From Paragorgia papillata (lineage: Eukaryota; Cnidaria; Anthozoa; Scleralcyonacea; Coralliidae): a stretch of 64,000 bases of DNA. The DNA is taken from the NCBI GenBank assembly GCA_035771165.1, contig JAWNZC010000351.1:9631501-9695500 (forward strand). The letters are read 5' to 3'. Shown here piece by piece: positions 1-10,890 of the stretch (position 1 is its first letter; each line of letters starts with the position of its first letter). Under the pieces are notes generated by a model that searched no databases, was not told the origin of the DNA, and worked only from the letters and a program-made list of their open reading frames with translations. The position numbers and the translations under genes are program-made.

Positions 1-1474
1 CAACGTTGTTCTCAATGCAAACTTGTGTTGTATTGTTCCAGAAAATGTCAAAAGGAACATTGGCACTTACACAAGCCTTTAAGATGAGAATTATTTTCAA
101 TCACACTTTCCAAACGTCAAGGCAAAGAACATATCGGAATTGTTGGACAGACCCCTAGAACTGACCGCAGCTAATGGAACCCCGATTCCGTACACTGGCT
201 GGGTCGAGTTATAGAAGTCAAATTACTTCATATACAAAAGGACGGGTAAAAGCAATTATGGTACCTTTCTTGGTGACTTCTGAACAGTTAGAAAATCCAA
301 TAGTGGGGTACAATGTCATTCAATAAATTGTTGGAAGTGATAGTGCCTCGATCCAAGCAAGTTTTGCACAATACAGTGATGAAACTTTGGACGACCTTGT
401 GGACCTGATTCAAAATGAGAGCCAAGACTGCCTTTGCTTTGTTAAACCTGCAAAGAAAGATGTTCTGATACTAAGAAACCAAACAAGGATGGGAAGTACC
501 GTGCCGTGCAAAAACTGGTCGAATTGATTGCGAATTACCGGTGTTGTTTGAACCTGATGAAAACGCTCATTGGCCAGCAGGATTAGAATTGCAAGAGACA
601 CTGACTTCGGTCAAGAAAGGAAAAAAACATTGCTTAGTGTCGCAGTCCGCAACACAAACCACGACATTCTGAATCGACGAACAGTGTTGGGAAATCTACA
701 ACTAATGAAATCCGCAACAACTGTTGATGTGAAATTAAAGAACGACTCTGTTCAGCCTGAAGAAGCGAGGTCAACTGCAAGGCCAGCACAATGTGGAGTT
801 GTTCAAAGCCAAGAAGACCAACTGACGAGCTTCATGGGGAAAGAGAATCGCCACTTAACAACGTTTATCACTCCTTGGGATCTGTATGAATGGGTGAGGA
901 TCCCCTTTGGACTGACGAATGCACCAACCAACTTCTAAAGATTTATGGAACACTGCCTCGGTGATCTCAGAGATGAGAATGCCATACCGTACTTGGACGA
1001 TGTGATTGTTTTCAGTGGTTCCTTCGACCTGCATGTTGAACATTTACGTAGAGTATTACGTCGATTACGACAGCATGGCGTGAAACTAAAACCACGAAAA
1101 TGTAACTTTTTCAAGCGAGAAGTGTGCTTTCTGGGGCGCATAGTATCGAAAGATGGCTATACGATGGACCCCAAAGGCATGGAAGCCGTGAGAGTTTTAA
1201 AGAATTCTAACCCCAAAACGATTGCAGACGTGAGGCGCCTGGTTGGCCTTCTGGGATACTACCGTCGTTATATCGCAAACTTTTCAAGAATTGCTAAACC
1301 ATTGTACGACTTATTAAGCGTTCCAAAGACAGTGAAGCTGCATACCAAAGATAAAAGTAGGAGCAAAAGCGGCCAGTTATCTTCTTGAACGAACAACATC
1401 AAGAGTCACAGGAAAAGCTGATAGAGCATGCCTCACAAGCCTACCGATTATGGCTTACCCCGACTATCACAAGC
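1..1474 (+). pseudogene. Ty3/gypsy pol relic, protease to RT part
   Basis: Decayed pol of an LTR retrotransposon that enters from outside the window. Around 130-215 one frame reads NISELLDRPLELTAANGTP, typical of the region around a gypsy protease. At 810-1370 the reverse transcriptase palm and connection are readable: FITPWDLYEWVRIPFGLTNA, then YLDDVIVFS (catalytic YLDD, about 990-1016), then VGLLGYYRRYIANFS. A stop at about 936 and frameshifts in the 5' half make it non-functional. The reading is cut at about 1475 and resumes with the RNase H at about 3985, so the element is split by a later insertion. The family is certain from the motifs; the exact 5' limit is not visible. Confidence 0.88.
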
Positions 1475-1879
1475 CTTATTTAATAGTTGAGTCGGTTTTC
1501 ATTGTTCTTCATAGGTATTTAAATCCGATACAACCTTAAAGCCAGGGGAGGGATTTGATATCTCTCCAGGGAAAACTGGGGTTAATGAATAGAATTGAAT
1601 ACGTACAAATACATCTAATTAAAAATTCACAGTATACATGTATATGTACATATATACCGGGTATATATTCATATATATACCACTTTGTACACTTAGCGGT
1701 ATATATTTGATTATACACCTGGTATATATATATTATATAAAAATGCTAAAATATTAGAAACAACCAACGTATTTCTACAAAACGCGGTATAAATCATTCC
1801 TTAGCGGTATAAATCGTTGCACAAACAATATATATCGACAACAAAAATCATTTAATTTTTAACACTCAAACAATTTAAC

Positions 1880-3555
1880 TTAACAGATGAAATTCTTCTT
1901 TATAACAAACGTGCAGTTCGAAAATAAAACACCATGTGTTTCCTTCGTACTATTTGATAAAGGACTTTCTTCAGAACTTAATTTACACACTTTTTTGAAC
2001 GTGTCCGAATTATGGTTGTCGCCAACTGCCACTCTCTTTCTACTTGCTAGAAATTTTTCATCACTTTTCACATCTTTCACAAATTGACTCGTGGAATCAA
2101 AAGCTTTCGAAATCTCTACTTTACTCGACACACTATGCCTTTGGTAAATTTGAAGTGAGCGAGCATCCCTGTGACCCGTTCTTTGCATAACAAACTTATC
2201 TGGTATTCCTTTGGCTAATCCCCGCGTAGCTGTTGTAGCTCGAAGACTGTGGTTGGTGGAATTTCCTTCAATCCCCGCTTTTTCACACATGCGACGCACA
2301 ACTGTTCCCAATTTGTTATGGCCTACAGGATTCGAAGTAAACCAAACCATAAAAACATCAAAGATATATTACAAATTAGAAAAGAAAAAAGTAATTCAAA
2401 AACCACAAACCTAATGATTTTTAAGATAGTAATATACAATTTAGCAATCTTCCTGCCAATAAATTTTGAGGTAAATATAAAACATTATATACCTTCATCT
2501 GAACTATTGTACTTTCGCTTTGGAGTCAAGTAAAACGAGTCCTTTTCCAAGGCTGACTTTGGACATTTTGACACGTATTTCTTGTACAGCTGCACAAAGC
2601 ATCTCTCCGACATGGACTCATTTCGATAATGTTCTATCACTTTTCGTTTAATACCACGGTGCTTAAGACCTCCAGCGTTGTTCTTCTCACCAAAAGATTG
2701 ATACGCTAACTTTTCTGGTTCTTCTTCGCTCGCCTTCACCAGGCGCATTTGGCTAAACTTCAGTTGACGGTGCTCTTGTCCACTTCTTAGTGCGAAATTC
2801 TTTCTGATTAGAAAAACCATTGTGTCTAACAACACATCAGCTGCACCCTCGCCAAGAGCCCCCAAACTCCACATTTTTTCTTCCTGTTCTTCAGTAAAAG
2901 CTTGAGCCTGCTTCACTTCACTACCAACGCCCTTTCTTGTTAAGCATTTCATTTCTGCGTCAAGAGAATCTTGAAATAATTTGAACGACGGATTCTCAAA
3001 TAAATTCAAACCAGGTTTTCCATTATCTCGCAAATATCGCTGTATTCCACAGCACATTTGGTAGAGTGAATTTGGCGTGTAACAACGTCCTGGCTCTTTT
3101 TTTTGTCGAACTTCACTAACGAATTTACTCAACCAATAATTCAACTCCTCATCGTTAAAGTGTAGAAGATCACACTCTACTTTCGTGTACTTGTCTGTGG
3201 CACATATCTCCTTACTTTTCCAATTTCGTTCATTAGCCCACTCAGACCATGTATTAACCGTCCAACAGGTGCTTGTTTTCGTATTAATGGGTATCCTTGT
3301 CTCATTTCTCTTCTCCAACTCTGCATCGGTGATAACAACAACTTCCCTCTGATCGCGCCATTGTTCTAGTCTCTTGTCTGAGTCGTCTCTCTCAACCAAG
3401 CATTGGCCTCCAGTAACTTCATTTCCCTCAACACTTACTGTGTTAATTAGTAGTGGTTCTTCAGCTTCTAATAAGCTACTGAAATCGAAGTCTAGTTCCA
3501 AACTTTCACGAAAAATATTCTGTGCGATAAAAACTTTTTCATCGCTTTCTTCCAT
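1880..3555 (-). CDS. DUF3504 / Crypton-type tyrosine recombinase, two exons
   Basis: Minus-strand gene in two open segments, 3555-2485 (about 356 aa) and 2350-1880 (about 156 aa). Exon 1 has an acidic N-terminus and then a core-binding-like helical region. It carries the first catalytic arginine context FALRSGQEHRQL and the YLTP segment typical of DUF3504 proteins (ZMYM/QRICH1-like, Crypton-derived). Exon 2 has VWFTSNPVG, the H-x-x-R box NHSLRATTATRG, the GH box RTGHRD and the nucleophile context SLQIYQR. A donor (GAAG|GTATAT, minus strand) is visible at about 2485. I found no convincing AG acceptor just before exon 2, so the junction may be decayed. The recombinase residues R, H, R, H and Y all look present. 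Confidence 0.82.
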
Positions 3556-3956
3556 TCTCGCAATAGTTAATTACTTCACCAAAATTCAGACTACGCCTTA
3601 AAGTTGTGAAAATTTACTTAACCTCCTTTTCACAATACATCAATTATAGCTAATAACGGTTCCCAAGATAAATCTTTCTTTCAAATTTGATGATAGTCAT
3701 ATACATATTACGCCATTACTCCCATTATGATCAAAGCAAAAAACAACCAAATGTGTAAGACTTCTGAAGTCTTAACTTAATGGTCAACCAGGCGCAGTGC
3801 TAAAAGGCGGTGCCTAAAACTAAGTGAATATTTGCCAAGGGACAAACTAAGAATGAACGACTGAACTCACAAAAGAACATGAAGCGCTGCCCACTTAACA
3901 GGGCACCGCAGTTCTTTCAAGCTCTTTGTTGAAAACCTCTTCAACTATTAAATAAG

Positions 3957-3990
3957 TAAGTTATATACCTCGGTATATAACTCTTACTTA
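3957..3990. repeat. 34-bp palindrome at the element/gypsy junction
   Basis: TAAGTTATATACC and GGTATATAACTCTTA are inverted arms around a TC centre, between the right inverted repeat of the Crypton-like element and the resumed gypsy reading frame. It looks like the terminal fold-backs at 34167-34275 and 36305-36415, which use similar TAAGTTA..ACCTCGG motifs. Confidence 0.6.
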
Positions 3991-5640
3991 TATCGTACAC
4001 ACCGATGCGTCAAACGACGGACTAGGAGCGATTCTTTATCAAAAGCAAGACGGTAAAATTCGAGTTATTGCATATATGCATCGAGAACGCTTACGCCACC
4101 AGAGAAGAACTATCATGCACATGCGGGTAAACTTGAATTCTTAGCTCTCAAGTGGGCGATTGCCGATCAGTTCTGTGATTATCTTTATTACGCACCTCAA
4201 TTTACCGTATACACTGACAACAACCCATTAACATACGTCTTAACTTCAGCGAAGTTAAATGCATCGGGTCTTCGATGGATTGGGGAACTGGCGGATTATA
4301 ATTTCAATATTCGGTACCGTCCTGGTAAAGCGAACATCGACGCAGACGCTTTGTGTCGGATGTCTATGGACATGGAATCATATATGGAGACTTGCACAGA
4401 GGAAACGACACAATCAGTACTACAAGCCGTGACGTCAGCAGTTCAGCTACAAAACAAAGGTGATATTCCGTGGATAACTGCGTTGACGGATCAGCCAGAT
4501 ATTTTAAGCGAAAATATCAAGGAGACCAACAACACGCGCGTCACAACCATCGATCTACCCCAAGCACAAAAGAAGGATCCGCCAATACAACGGGTGGCTC
4601 ATTTAAAGCAGAGCCGTACCACTCTATCACCAACAGAAAGACAACGGGAGCCGCTGCAGTACGACAACTGCTACAAGAATGGACAAAACTGACTGTAAAA
4701 GATAACATTTTATACCGTAATGCCGGACACAGAGAACAAGTGGTCTGGCCACGCCATCTTCGTCAACATGTTTACAGAGAACTGCATGACGAAATGGGAC
4801 ACCTTGGTCACGAGCGAGTATGTGATCTAGCCCGAACCAGATTATACTGGCCTCGTATGCAGTCCGACATAACCCATTATGTGCAGAACGTCTGCCGGTG
4901 CCTGAAGCAGAAACCGCCTGCAACGGCACATCGAGAACCTCTTCATCCTATATTCACTTCTTTACCATTTCAGCTGATTTCCATCGACTTCCTACACTTA
5001 GAAAATAGTAAAGGAGAGTACGAATACAGTCTTGTCGTCATGGATCGCTTTACGCGCTTCGCCCAAGCCTATCCGACGCGAAATAAATCAGCGAAAACCG
5101 CTGCAACAATTTTATACTCAAGTTTGGTTTTCCACAGACCATTCACTATGACCAAGGAGGAGAATTCGAAAATAAATTGCTACGACGTACAAGTCGCGTT
5201 GGTCCGACCACCTGAACCAGCTAGTGCACGCCTACAACTGCACCAGGTGTAATTCAACAGGGTTTTCGCCTTTCTATCTCCTATTTGGAAGACATCCCCG
5301 ACTGTCAATTGATCTCATATTTGGTTTCAAGTCGCCGCCAACGAGCGGAATATCATATAGTGCATATGTGGAGAAATGGCGCCAATCGATGCAACAAGCT
5401 CACCAACTTGCGACACATAAAGCATCCAAGACTGCCGCGCGTGGGAAATACCAATATGACAAGAAAGTCAGAAGTATTTTACTTCAACCTGGTGACCGTG
5501 TCCTGGTTCGGAATGTACGCTAGGCTAGGGGACCAGGAAAGATTAGAGCTTATTGGGAACAGGACGTGTATGTGGTAGTTCAACAGATATTTGGTATAGC
5601 AAGTTGCGTTAAGGTAAATCTTTTTGTCATGACGCTATGG
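3985..5640 (+). pseudogene. Ty3/gypsy pol relic, RNase H and integrase part
   Basis: Continuation of the element cut at 1475. RNase H reads IVHTDASNDGLGAILYQ, then FTVYTDNNPLTYVLTSAKL, then KANIDADALCR (about 3985-4360). The integrase zinc-binding region follows at about 4760-4910, with MGHLGHERV and RCLKQKPP. The core begins SIDFLHLENSKGEYEYSLVVMD (about 4980-5045). The core is then broken by deletion and frameshifts at about 5130-5230. A C-terminal part with FSPFYLLFGRHPRLSIDL and LLQPGDRVLV runs to about 5523. No LTR was identified after it, and nothing is recognisable in the last 100 bp. Confidence 0.88.
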
Positions 5641-6890
5641 GCAGCAACAAAGTATGTAGCTAATTAGTGACAATTATTGCAATGTTTCAAATACAAAGGA
5701 CAGTCAATCTGCAACATACTTCTTATTAAAGTGTAGTGTTAGTGTTGGAGTTTTTTACCACGTTTATTAATTATGCCAACTGGGAAGTGTGTTATCTGAC
5801 GTTTCTGAGGGCTAAGGCAGATAACCCTCACCAAAGTCCTCATAATTTTATATATTATGCACACAAAAACCGAATTTAACGACCAAACTGCTCTTTTTGT
5901 TGTCATCCATTTGTATATGAGCTTTATACAACGCGTCCACTCCATCTGTGACCAAGACCGCTTCAAGTACATCAAGAAATGTCTCACGTACAAACTATCT
6001 TGAAAGACAAGAGACATCTATCAAAGAACATCGAACAACCACAACACAGACCTGCTAAACAACCATTGGCGTACGTGCACAAATTTGGAGGGGGTGAGTT
6101 TCTGCCCCCTCCCTCCGGCCCGTACGCCTATGTAAACAAAAACCTAAAGAATCCGTTCCACTTCTTTACTTGGCGCTATATCTCTTCCTCTAGAAAGAAT
6201 TCTCTCACAAGCATCAATTAAAACTTTTTCACCACTCCGAGAAAAGTCTACCAACAACTTTTCACAGACAGAATTTACCGTATTCGTTGCGACTGTGGTC
6301 TAGTATGCTTCAGAGAAGCCGGCCGAAATATTACGGAACATCTTGGTTGTTGCTCAAAAGGTCACATCAAAACGTCTACAGTAGCCAAATACAGATGGGC
6401 AACTGATCACTAAATTCGTAGAAAGCAAACCTTCCTTATTTGTACTGAACGCAACTACTTATGTCGTAGGTTTAGGGAATTAATAGAAATACAAAAGCAT
6501 TGTACCATTCTCCAAGACACGCAGTGTCTCAACAACACCTGGATAGCACTTTTTAGTAACAATCAATGGTCTCATCTTTATATAACATATTTCTTATAAT
6601 TGTCTTTCCTATATATTTTATCATTTATTCTAAAGTCCTTCGCTTGAAACGTCAATCGTTCTATAATTGTTTTTCATTATTGAACAATTTACGTCATTCG
6701 TCGAATAATTATTTTTTTGTTTCGAGCATAATTACGAGATATTGGTAGCTTATGTTTTTTATATAAAATTAATTATAGAAATTAAAAATATATCTGCGAG
6801 AAATAATGTTTATTATGACATATAATAATTATTAATTTGTAAAGTATAAATCAACCTCGTTAAATGTACCTCTGTTTTGAATTGTTTTAG
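5641..6890. other. Intron or upstream DNA, no gene seen
   Basis: No supported coding region. A small fold-back at about 6070-6127 has arms TTGGCGTACG and CGTACGCC around a C-rich centre. The rest is AT-rich, with short random open frames. It lies just upstream of the first recognisable LRR exon. Confidence 0.5.
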
Positions 6891-6962
6891 GAGTCTACGT
6901 CTTAATCGATTCAAACGTCTTCAAAACAACGTGTTCGTGAATCTTCAAAAGCTTCAATACTT
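6891..6962 (+). CDS. LRR exon (first visible) of the LRR-GPCR-pseudokinase gene
   Basis: A 72-nt exon between acceptor ATTGTTTTAG and donor GTGAGT. It is in phase 2: the first base completes a Leu codon begun in the previous exon, and the last two bases TT start the next Leu codon. It encodes one extracellular 24-residue leucine-rich repeat with SLRLNRFKRL and VFVNLQKLQY, fitting the LxLxxNxxxxxxxxxFxxLxxLxxL pattern. One-repeat-per-exon, phase-2 organisation is characteristic of LGR/RXFP receptor genes. The preceding exons (signal peptide, earlier repeats, possible LDLa modules) are not seen in the window. Confidence 0.82.
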
Positions 6963-7183
6963 GTGAGTTCTTTATGATAACACATTTAACAATTTACAAC
7001 TGTAACGTGTAACCTTGTATATTATTTTTTTGCTTTGTTTGAAATGCAATCTTAGGAATGATTTCACGTCTTGAAATTGTATATTAAGTACAAAGATGTT
7101 TCTAACTTTGCATTAAAAATGTTTTTTAGATGACATGAAACATTTTTCTCATTGTTTCTTTAAAAATTATTCTTTTTTTTCAG

Positions 7184-7255
7184 ATATCTTGATTCAAACC
7201 GTTTGTTGGAAATAGATTCTAAAGTTTTCAGCGGACTGGGTGCCCTTAAAGTTTT
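7184..7255 (+). CDS. LRR exon, second visible
   Basis: A 72-nt phase-2 exon only 221 nt after the previous one. A polypyrimidine tract and CAG precede it, and GTAAGT follows. It joins the earlier exon as TT+A (Leu) and encodes the repeat YLDSNRLLEIDSKVFSGLG followed by ALKV. Every hydrophobic position of the repeat is kept and there is no stop, so it looks functional. The next intron is about 12.4 kb and contains a complete gypsy element. Confidence 0.9.
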
Positions 7256-7309
7256 GTAAGTTTTTGGTATTTTTAGGAATAGATTTTTAAAATACTATAG
7301 TATTTTGAG

Positions 7310-7560
7310 TGGGAGGGCGGATAGATGGATAGATGTATACATGCATGGATAGTTAGGTAGATGAGTGGATTCATGGGTAGATTGTTGTTTGGTTAGGTAG
7401 CTAGATCGTTTGCTGGTATGATGCTTGGATGGATGGGTAGTTGGTTAAATTTGCACTTTGCGTTGTTAGATGAAATAATAGATGAATGAATAGATGGATG
7501 AGTTGCAGGTTGGATAGATAGATAGATAGATTGATAGCCGATTGATAGATGAATGAATTT
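7310..7560. repeat. GATG/GATA-rich degenerate microsatellite
   Basis: Repeated GGAT, GATA and GATG tetranucleotides (for example gatagatagatagattgatag at about 7515-7540) with many interruptions. Lies in the intron after the second LRR exon. Confidence 0.8.
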
Positions 7561-7899
7561 TCTCATTTATGCATGTGTGCATACTCGCATGGATGGAGGA
7601 CAGCCGGACGGAATGACGTATGGATGCACACATATAAGCAAAAGTATGAGTAATCATATGCTAGCGAGTGAAATTACAGATTTACACTACGAGAGCTCTT
7701 TGAAAATTGAGCCAAAGTTCAATAAACCGTTAGCGAGTGCAATTTGGATAAATTTTCAAATATCACTAGCTAGTAGTGTAAATCTTTAATTACCCAATCA
7801 AAATCATATGATTTCTTATTTATAAAATTAATGACATAATTACCACGTTGTGAACACATTGTCATAATTTATGTGTTCATCTTGATGTTTTATGGCTAT

Positions 7900-8115
7900 T
7901 ATCAACCAACGCACCAAATTACCAACTAACTGACTTACCAACTAACCAACTCATCAACTTACGAACCAACTAACCAACTCTCCAACTAACCACCCAACCA
8001 ATCAATCAACCGACTAACCAATCACCAACTAACCAATCACCAACTAACCATGCAATCACCAACTAACCAAACTCCCAAACTAACTAACTAAGTAACCAAC
8101 TAACCAATAATTAAA
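7900..8115. repeat. ACTAACCA-type degenerate satellite
   Basis: About 200 bp made of variants of ACCAACTAACCA and ACCAATCA, strongly strand-biased (no G over long runs). No coding content. Confidence 0.85.
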
Positions 8116-8339
8116 GAAGCTAAACTACAAATGCACAAATGCAACAACTCTTCGCAGATTTTTACGTGAATTTTTTAACGCCCCCGATTGAAATGCAGGT
8201 CTTGCCATAGTTGCTGTCATCTAAACGGATAGAAATAAGAGAGTATGATCAGACTGTCAAGATGAGCAAACCTGGAATAATTATATACTAGAAATACATG
8301 AACGCAACAACCCCTCGCCCGCTTCTACATGCTTTTTTG

Positions 8340-8362
8340 AACCCCCCCCCCCCCCCCCCCCA
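8340..8362. repeat. Poly-C tract
   Basis: An uninterrupted C run of about 20 bases. The exact length is uncertain in any assembly. Confidence 0.8.
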
Positions 8363-8592
8363 TCCACCCATCCCCTGATTAAAATAATCACTCCTGATAT
8401 ACAGCCAATATAAAAACAAACAGATATAAAAACAAATGATATTACATCCTTGGGATAATTATAGAATTTATGGATAGGATTACAAAACTCATTTAAATCA
8501 TTTAATGAAAGTTGAACATATCAAAGCAAATTTTAGATTTCATTATTAAATTCTGGTTATAAAAATTATATTGTTCTTAGGAGGTTTCAAAA

Positions 8593-8766
8593 GACTTAAG
8601 ACTATTCCGAATGAGTGCCAGTGTCGCGGTCTGTCTATATGTGTTTTTTTGCAAAGATATGTTGGCACATATTCGAAATTCGTTGTTAGTTAATCACGTT
8701 GGTTAATATACTAGTTAATCTAAATCATATGTCTAAATGAGATGTCGATTACGACATATTGTTACA
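8593..8766 (+). repeat. 174-bp dispersed repeat, copy 1
   Basis: From gacttaagactattccg to cgacatattgttaca. It is near-identical, and the same length, as 16537-16710, in the same orientation. It contains no recognisable reading frame, inverted termini or Pol III boxes. The two copies sit on either side of the full-length gypsy element but are not its LTRs. Confidence 0.85.
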
Positions 8767-8937
8767 TCTCCTTTTTTCTATATATAACGACAAACAATAA
8801 CAATAAACTATATAAAAAATGTAATAAGAAAATTCAAAGATGGTGGTTACTTTATTCTCGATGAACGTCGTGGCTCTATAGGTACAGTATAGGCGGAATC
8901 GCATTTTGGCTGACTTCAGGTACCGTTTAGCCTCCTT

Positions 8938-8975
8938 GAGCAGACGTTGTGAGGTTCCCCCACTAACGTCTGCTC
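8938..8975. repeat. Small stem-loop
   Basis: GAGCAGACGTT and AACGTCTGCTC form an 11-bp stem around a 16-base G/C-rich loop. It may be the tip of a decayed fold-back element. No other feature was seen between 8767 and 9505, apart from a repeated phrase ctctgccttgtcgaact near 9195 and 9228. Confidence 0.55.
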
Positions 8976-9505
8976 AGACGCGCGATACATTCCTTTCTCT
9001 ATAATAAGGCCCCACGTATAATAAGGCCCGTTTCAAACGGCGCACTTCTGCTGTGTCGATTCAATTGATTCAAATGCAACGTTTGAATTAAACTCTTGGA
9101 AATATTATTCAATTTGGAAAGCGGGTTAAATTCGACAGCTTTTATTTGTCGCATCGTGCGGCAGAAATCCGACTCCGTTTCAATCGAATATCTGCCTTGT
9201 CGAACTGAATTCATAAATCTCTGGCACTCTGCCTTGTCGAACTCAATTCATAAATTATTAAGACAGCGTTAAAAAAAATCCCTGCTTTCAATTCCCTGTT
9301 CCTTTCATATCTCTTTGAACATTTTGTTCGGATGCGATTATTTAAATGCGACGTTTTAAGAGGACGGAATAAAAATAATTATTTTGTTTGGGCGACTGAA
9401 TACAGTTTCGTCGCTTTAGTTTATATGTGGGTAGCTACAGTTTCCATAAACTGAAACGATTTTCCAGTGTTGAAAATAATTTGAAGGCAATAAATGAGGA
9501 ACTAA

Positions 9506-9851
9506 GGACCTGTTTATATGGAGGCGAGTTATAAAATTACCCGGTCAGTCGAGTTATTACTCGGCACATGGCGAGTTTCCGGTCACTGTTTTTCCCACCG
9601 CGGCACTGGCAGCCGGGATCTCGGCGAGGTGGGATAAACATTTCCTCATATAAACACTTTTACCCAAGCAACTCGGTATAGCGGAATGAATTTTCTATAT
9701 TCGTTACTTCATGTCACTTTTGTTGATGAGAATCATCTCAAATATTACAACCCGCCAGGTAGCTCGCTGTCAGAACGTAAAGTTTTATATCCCGGCAAAC
9801 TGCATGGGTAACTCGGTTGACCGAGTAACGCGCCACCATATAAACAGGCCC
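9506..9851. mobile_element. PIF/Harbinger-like MITE with TAA duplication
   Basis: A 346-bp non-coding element. The left end GGACCTGTTTATATGGAGG pairs with the right end, whose reverse complement is GGGCCTGTTTATATGGTGG. TAA stands at 9503-9505 and again at 9852-9854. A 3-bp TWA duplication with short inverted ends is the hallmark of PIF/Harbinger MITEs. The interior carries further short inverted segments (ctcggcacatgg, ctcggttgaccgag). Confidence 0.8.
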
Positions 9852-9884
9852 TAAATAAAAGAAGCATTTTGCGCTGGGGATGTT

Positions 9885-10125
9885 CCAATAGCTTCACTAG
9901 GCGTATTCCTCCAGTCTAACAGCGCGAGAAGTGGATCTTTATTTTCTTGTCAGCTTTCGCCTTCTTCCAAAGCCGGCTTTGCAAACTTTTACAGCATTCT
10001 CTGCTTTGCCATTCGACTGGGGGTAGCGTGGGCTGGATGTTGTATGCGTGAAACCCCATGTTTCGGTGAATGTTGAGAATTCTAATGATGAAAACTGAGT
10101 TCCATTATCGGTGATTAAGTTTACA
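9885..10125 (-). pseudogene. LTR-retrotransposon integrase core fragment
   Basis: The minus strand reads ITDNGTQFSSLEFSTF, then SSPRYPQSNGKAENAVK. After a frameshift it reads DPLLALLDWRNTPSEAIGTS. This is the second Asp (DNGTQF) and the Glu (GKAEN) of a retroviral-type DDE integrase core, followed by the usual C-terminal WRNTP segment. Nothing of the element continues on either side, so it is an orphan fragment in the receptor intron. Confidence 0.85.
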
Positions 10126-10657
10126 ATGAAGAAAGTTTTTTATGTTCCCATTCGTTTAATAATCGTCAACCTGGGCGCTTAAATTATACAATACATAGTC
10201 GATTAATCGATATCTTATCATTTTTCTATTTATATAAACTGCAGTTACTCCGCAAATTTGATCTTTCGTCGCTTGATATAGATAAATATGAATACGGCAC
10301 GCCACTACGAAAACTGTTGCCGCTCCTCCATTCGGCAAAGTATATTAAAATATCGAACAATAGTATTAATCAACGACAAATAAACAAAAATAAACCGACT
10401 AAAATAGTAAAATATTTGAAACCAAGATCATTCTATAATGCTATAGCAAGACACTAGACACATTTAAAAAGGCAAAGGTGAAATGTTGAACCTTTGTTGT
10501 CTGCATTTCTGAATGCACTGTGTTGTTTACTTAAAGAAATAGTACTTTCAGTAGACTTCAAGAAAGCGGGCGAGTCTTATCGATTTTTCTGCTTCTTTGC
10601 TGTCACAAACTTCTTGTCCGATAAAGAAACCCCCGTTCAAGTTAACTTGTTACGTAT
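10126..10657. other. Intronic DNA, no feature
   Basis: AT-rich sequence with no coding similarity I can recognise. It ends at the left LTR of the gypsy element. Confidence 0.5.
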
Positions 10658-10800
10658 TGTTGTATTGATCTATGTATTTATTTAGTATTTTAAGAACTTC
10701 AATATAATCCAGTTACTCACACATCGTGCTCAACATAATACCGCGCTCTTCCGTACTACTTCATGTCATTCCAATATAATGGACAATATCTATCCTAACA
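10658..10800 (-). repeat. 3' LTR of the gypsy element
   Basis: 143 bp, TG...CA ends, nearly identical to 15621-15767. It is the 3' LTR because the element is on the minus strand. Confidence 0.93.
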
Positions 10801-10813
10801 CTCCTCCCTCCCA
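10801..10813 (-). promoter_or_regulatory. Polypurine tract of the gypsy element
   Basis: On the minus strand TGGGAGGGAGGAG abuts the 3' LTR directly. This is the expected plus-strand priming site for reverse transcription. Confidence 0.85.
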
Positions 10814-10890
10814 GATATATATAATAGCAACAAAATATGAAGTTTTTAATCCGTTTACAGTTCAAAACCCAGTCTCTGTTAGTTCATCGT

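Larger units (their letters stand above)
1475..3990. mobile_element. Crypton-like (tyrosine recombinase) element inserted in the gypsy relic
   Basis: The gypsy frame stops after 'aagccttat' (about 1479) and continues with 'atcgtacacacc' at 3991. The inserted DNA begins CTTATTTAATAGTTGA at 1475. An inverted copy lies at 3931-3956, so there are imperfect terminal inverted repeats of about 26 bp. A short palindrome (3957-3990) follows the right repeat and ends with another CTTAT next to the gypsy sequence, so CTTAT could be a 5-bp target duplication. The only coding content is the minus-strand DUF3504/tyrosine-recombinase gene. Crypton elements normally lack terminal inverted repeats, so the repeats are unusual if this assignment is right. 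Confidence 0.7.

Noticed and set aside
6637..6700. A stretch reading VLRLKRQSFYNCFSLLNNLRH just upstream of the first LRR exon
   Set aside because: It resembles a decayed LRR exon. It is only about 64 nt between possible splice sites, is out of register with the 72-nt pattern, and the donor (GTCGAA) is poor. Could be chance.
7900..8115. CRISPR-like regular repeats
   Set aside because: Units are short, contiguous and degenerate without spacers; a simple satellite in a eukaryotic intron.
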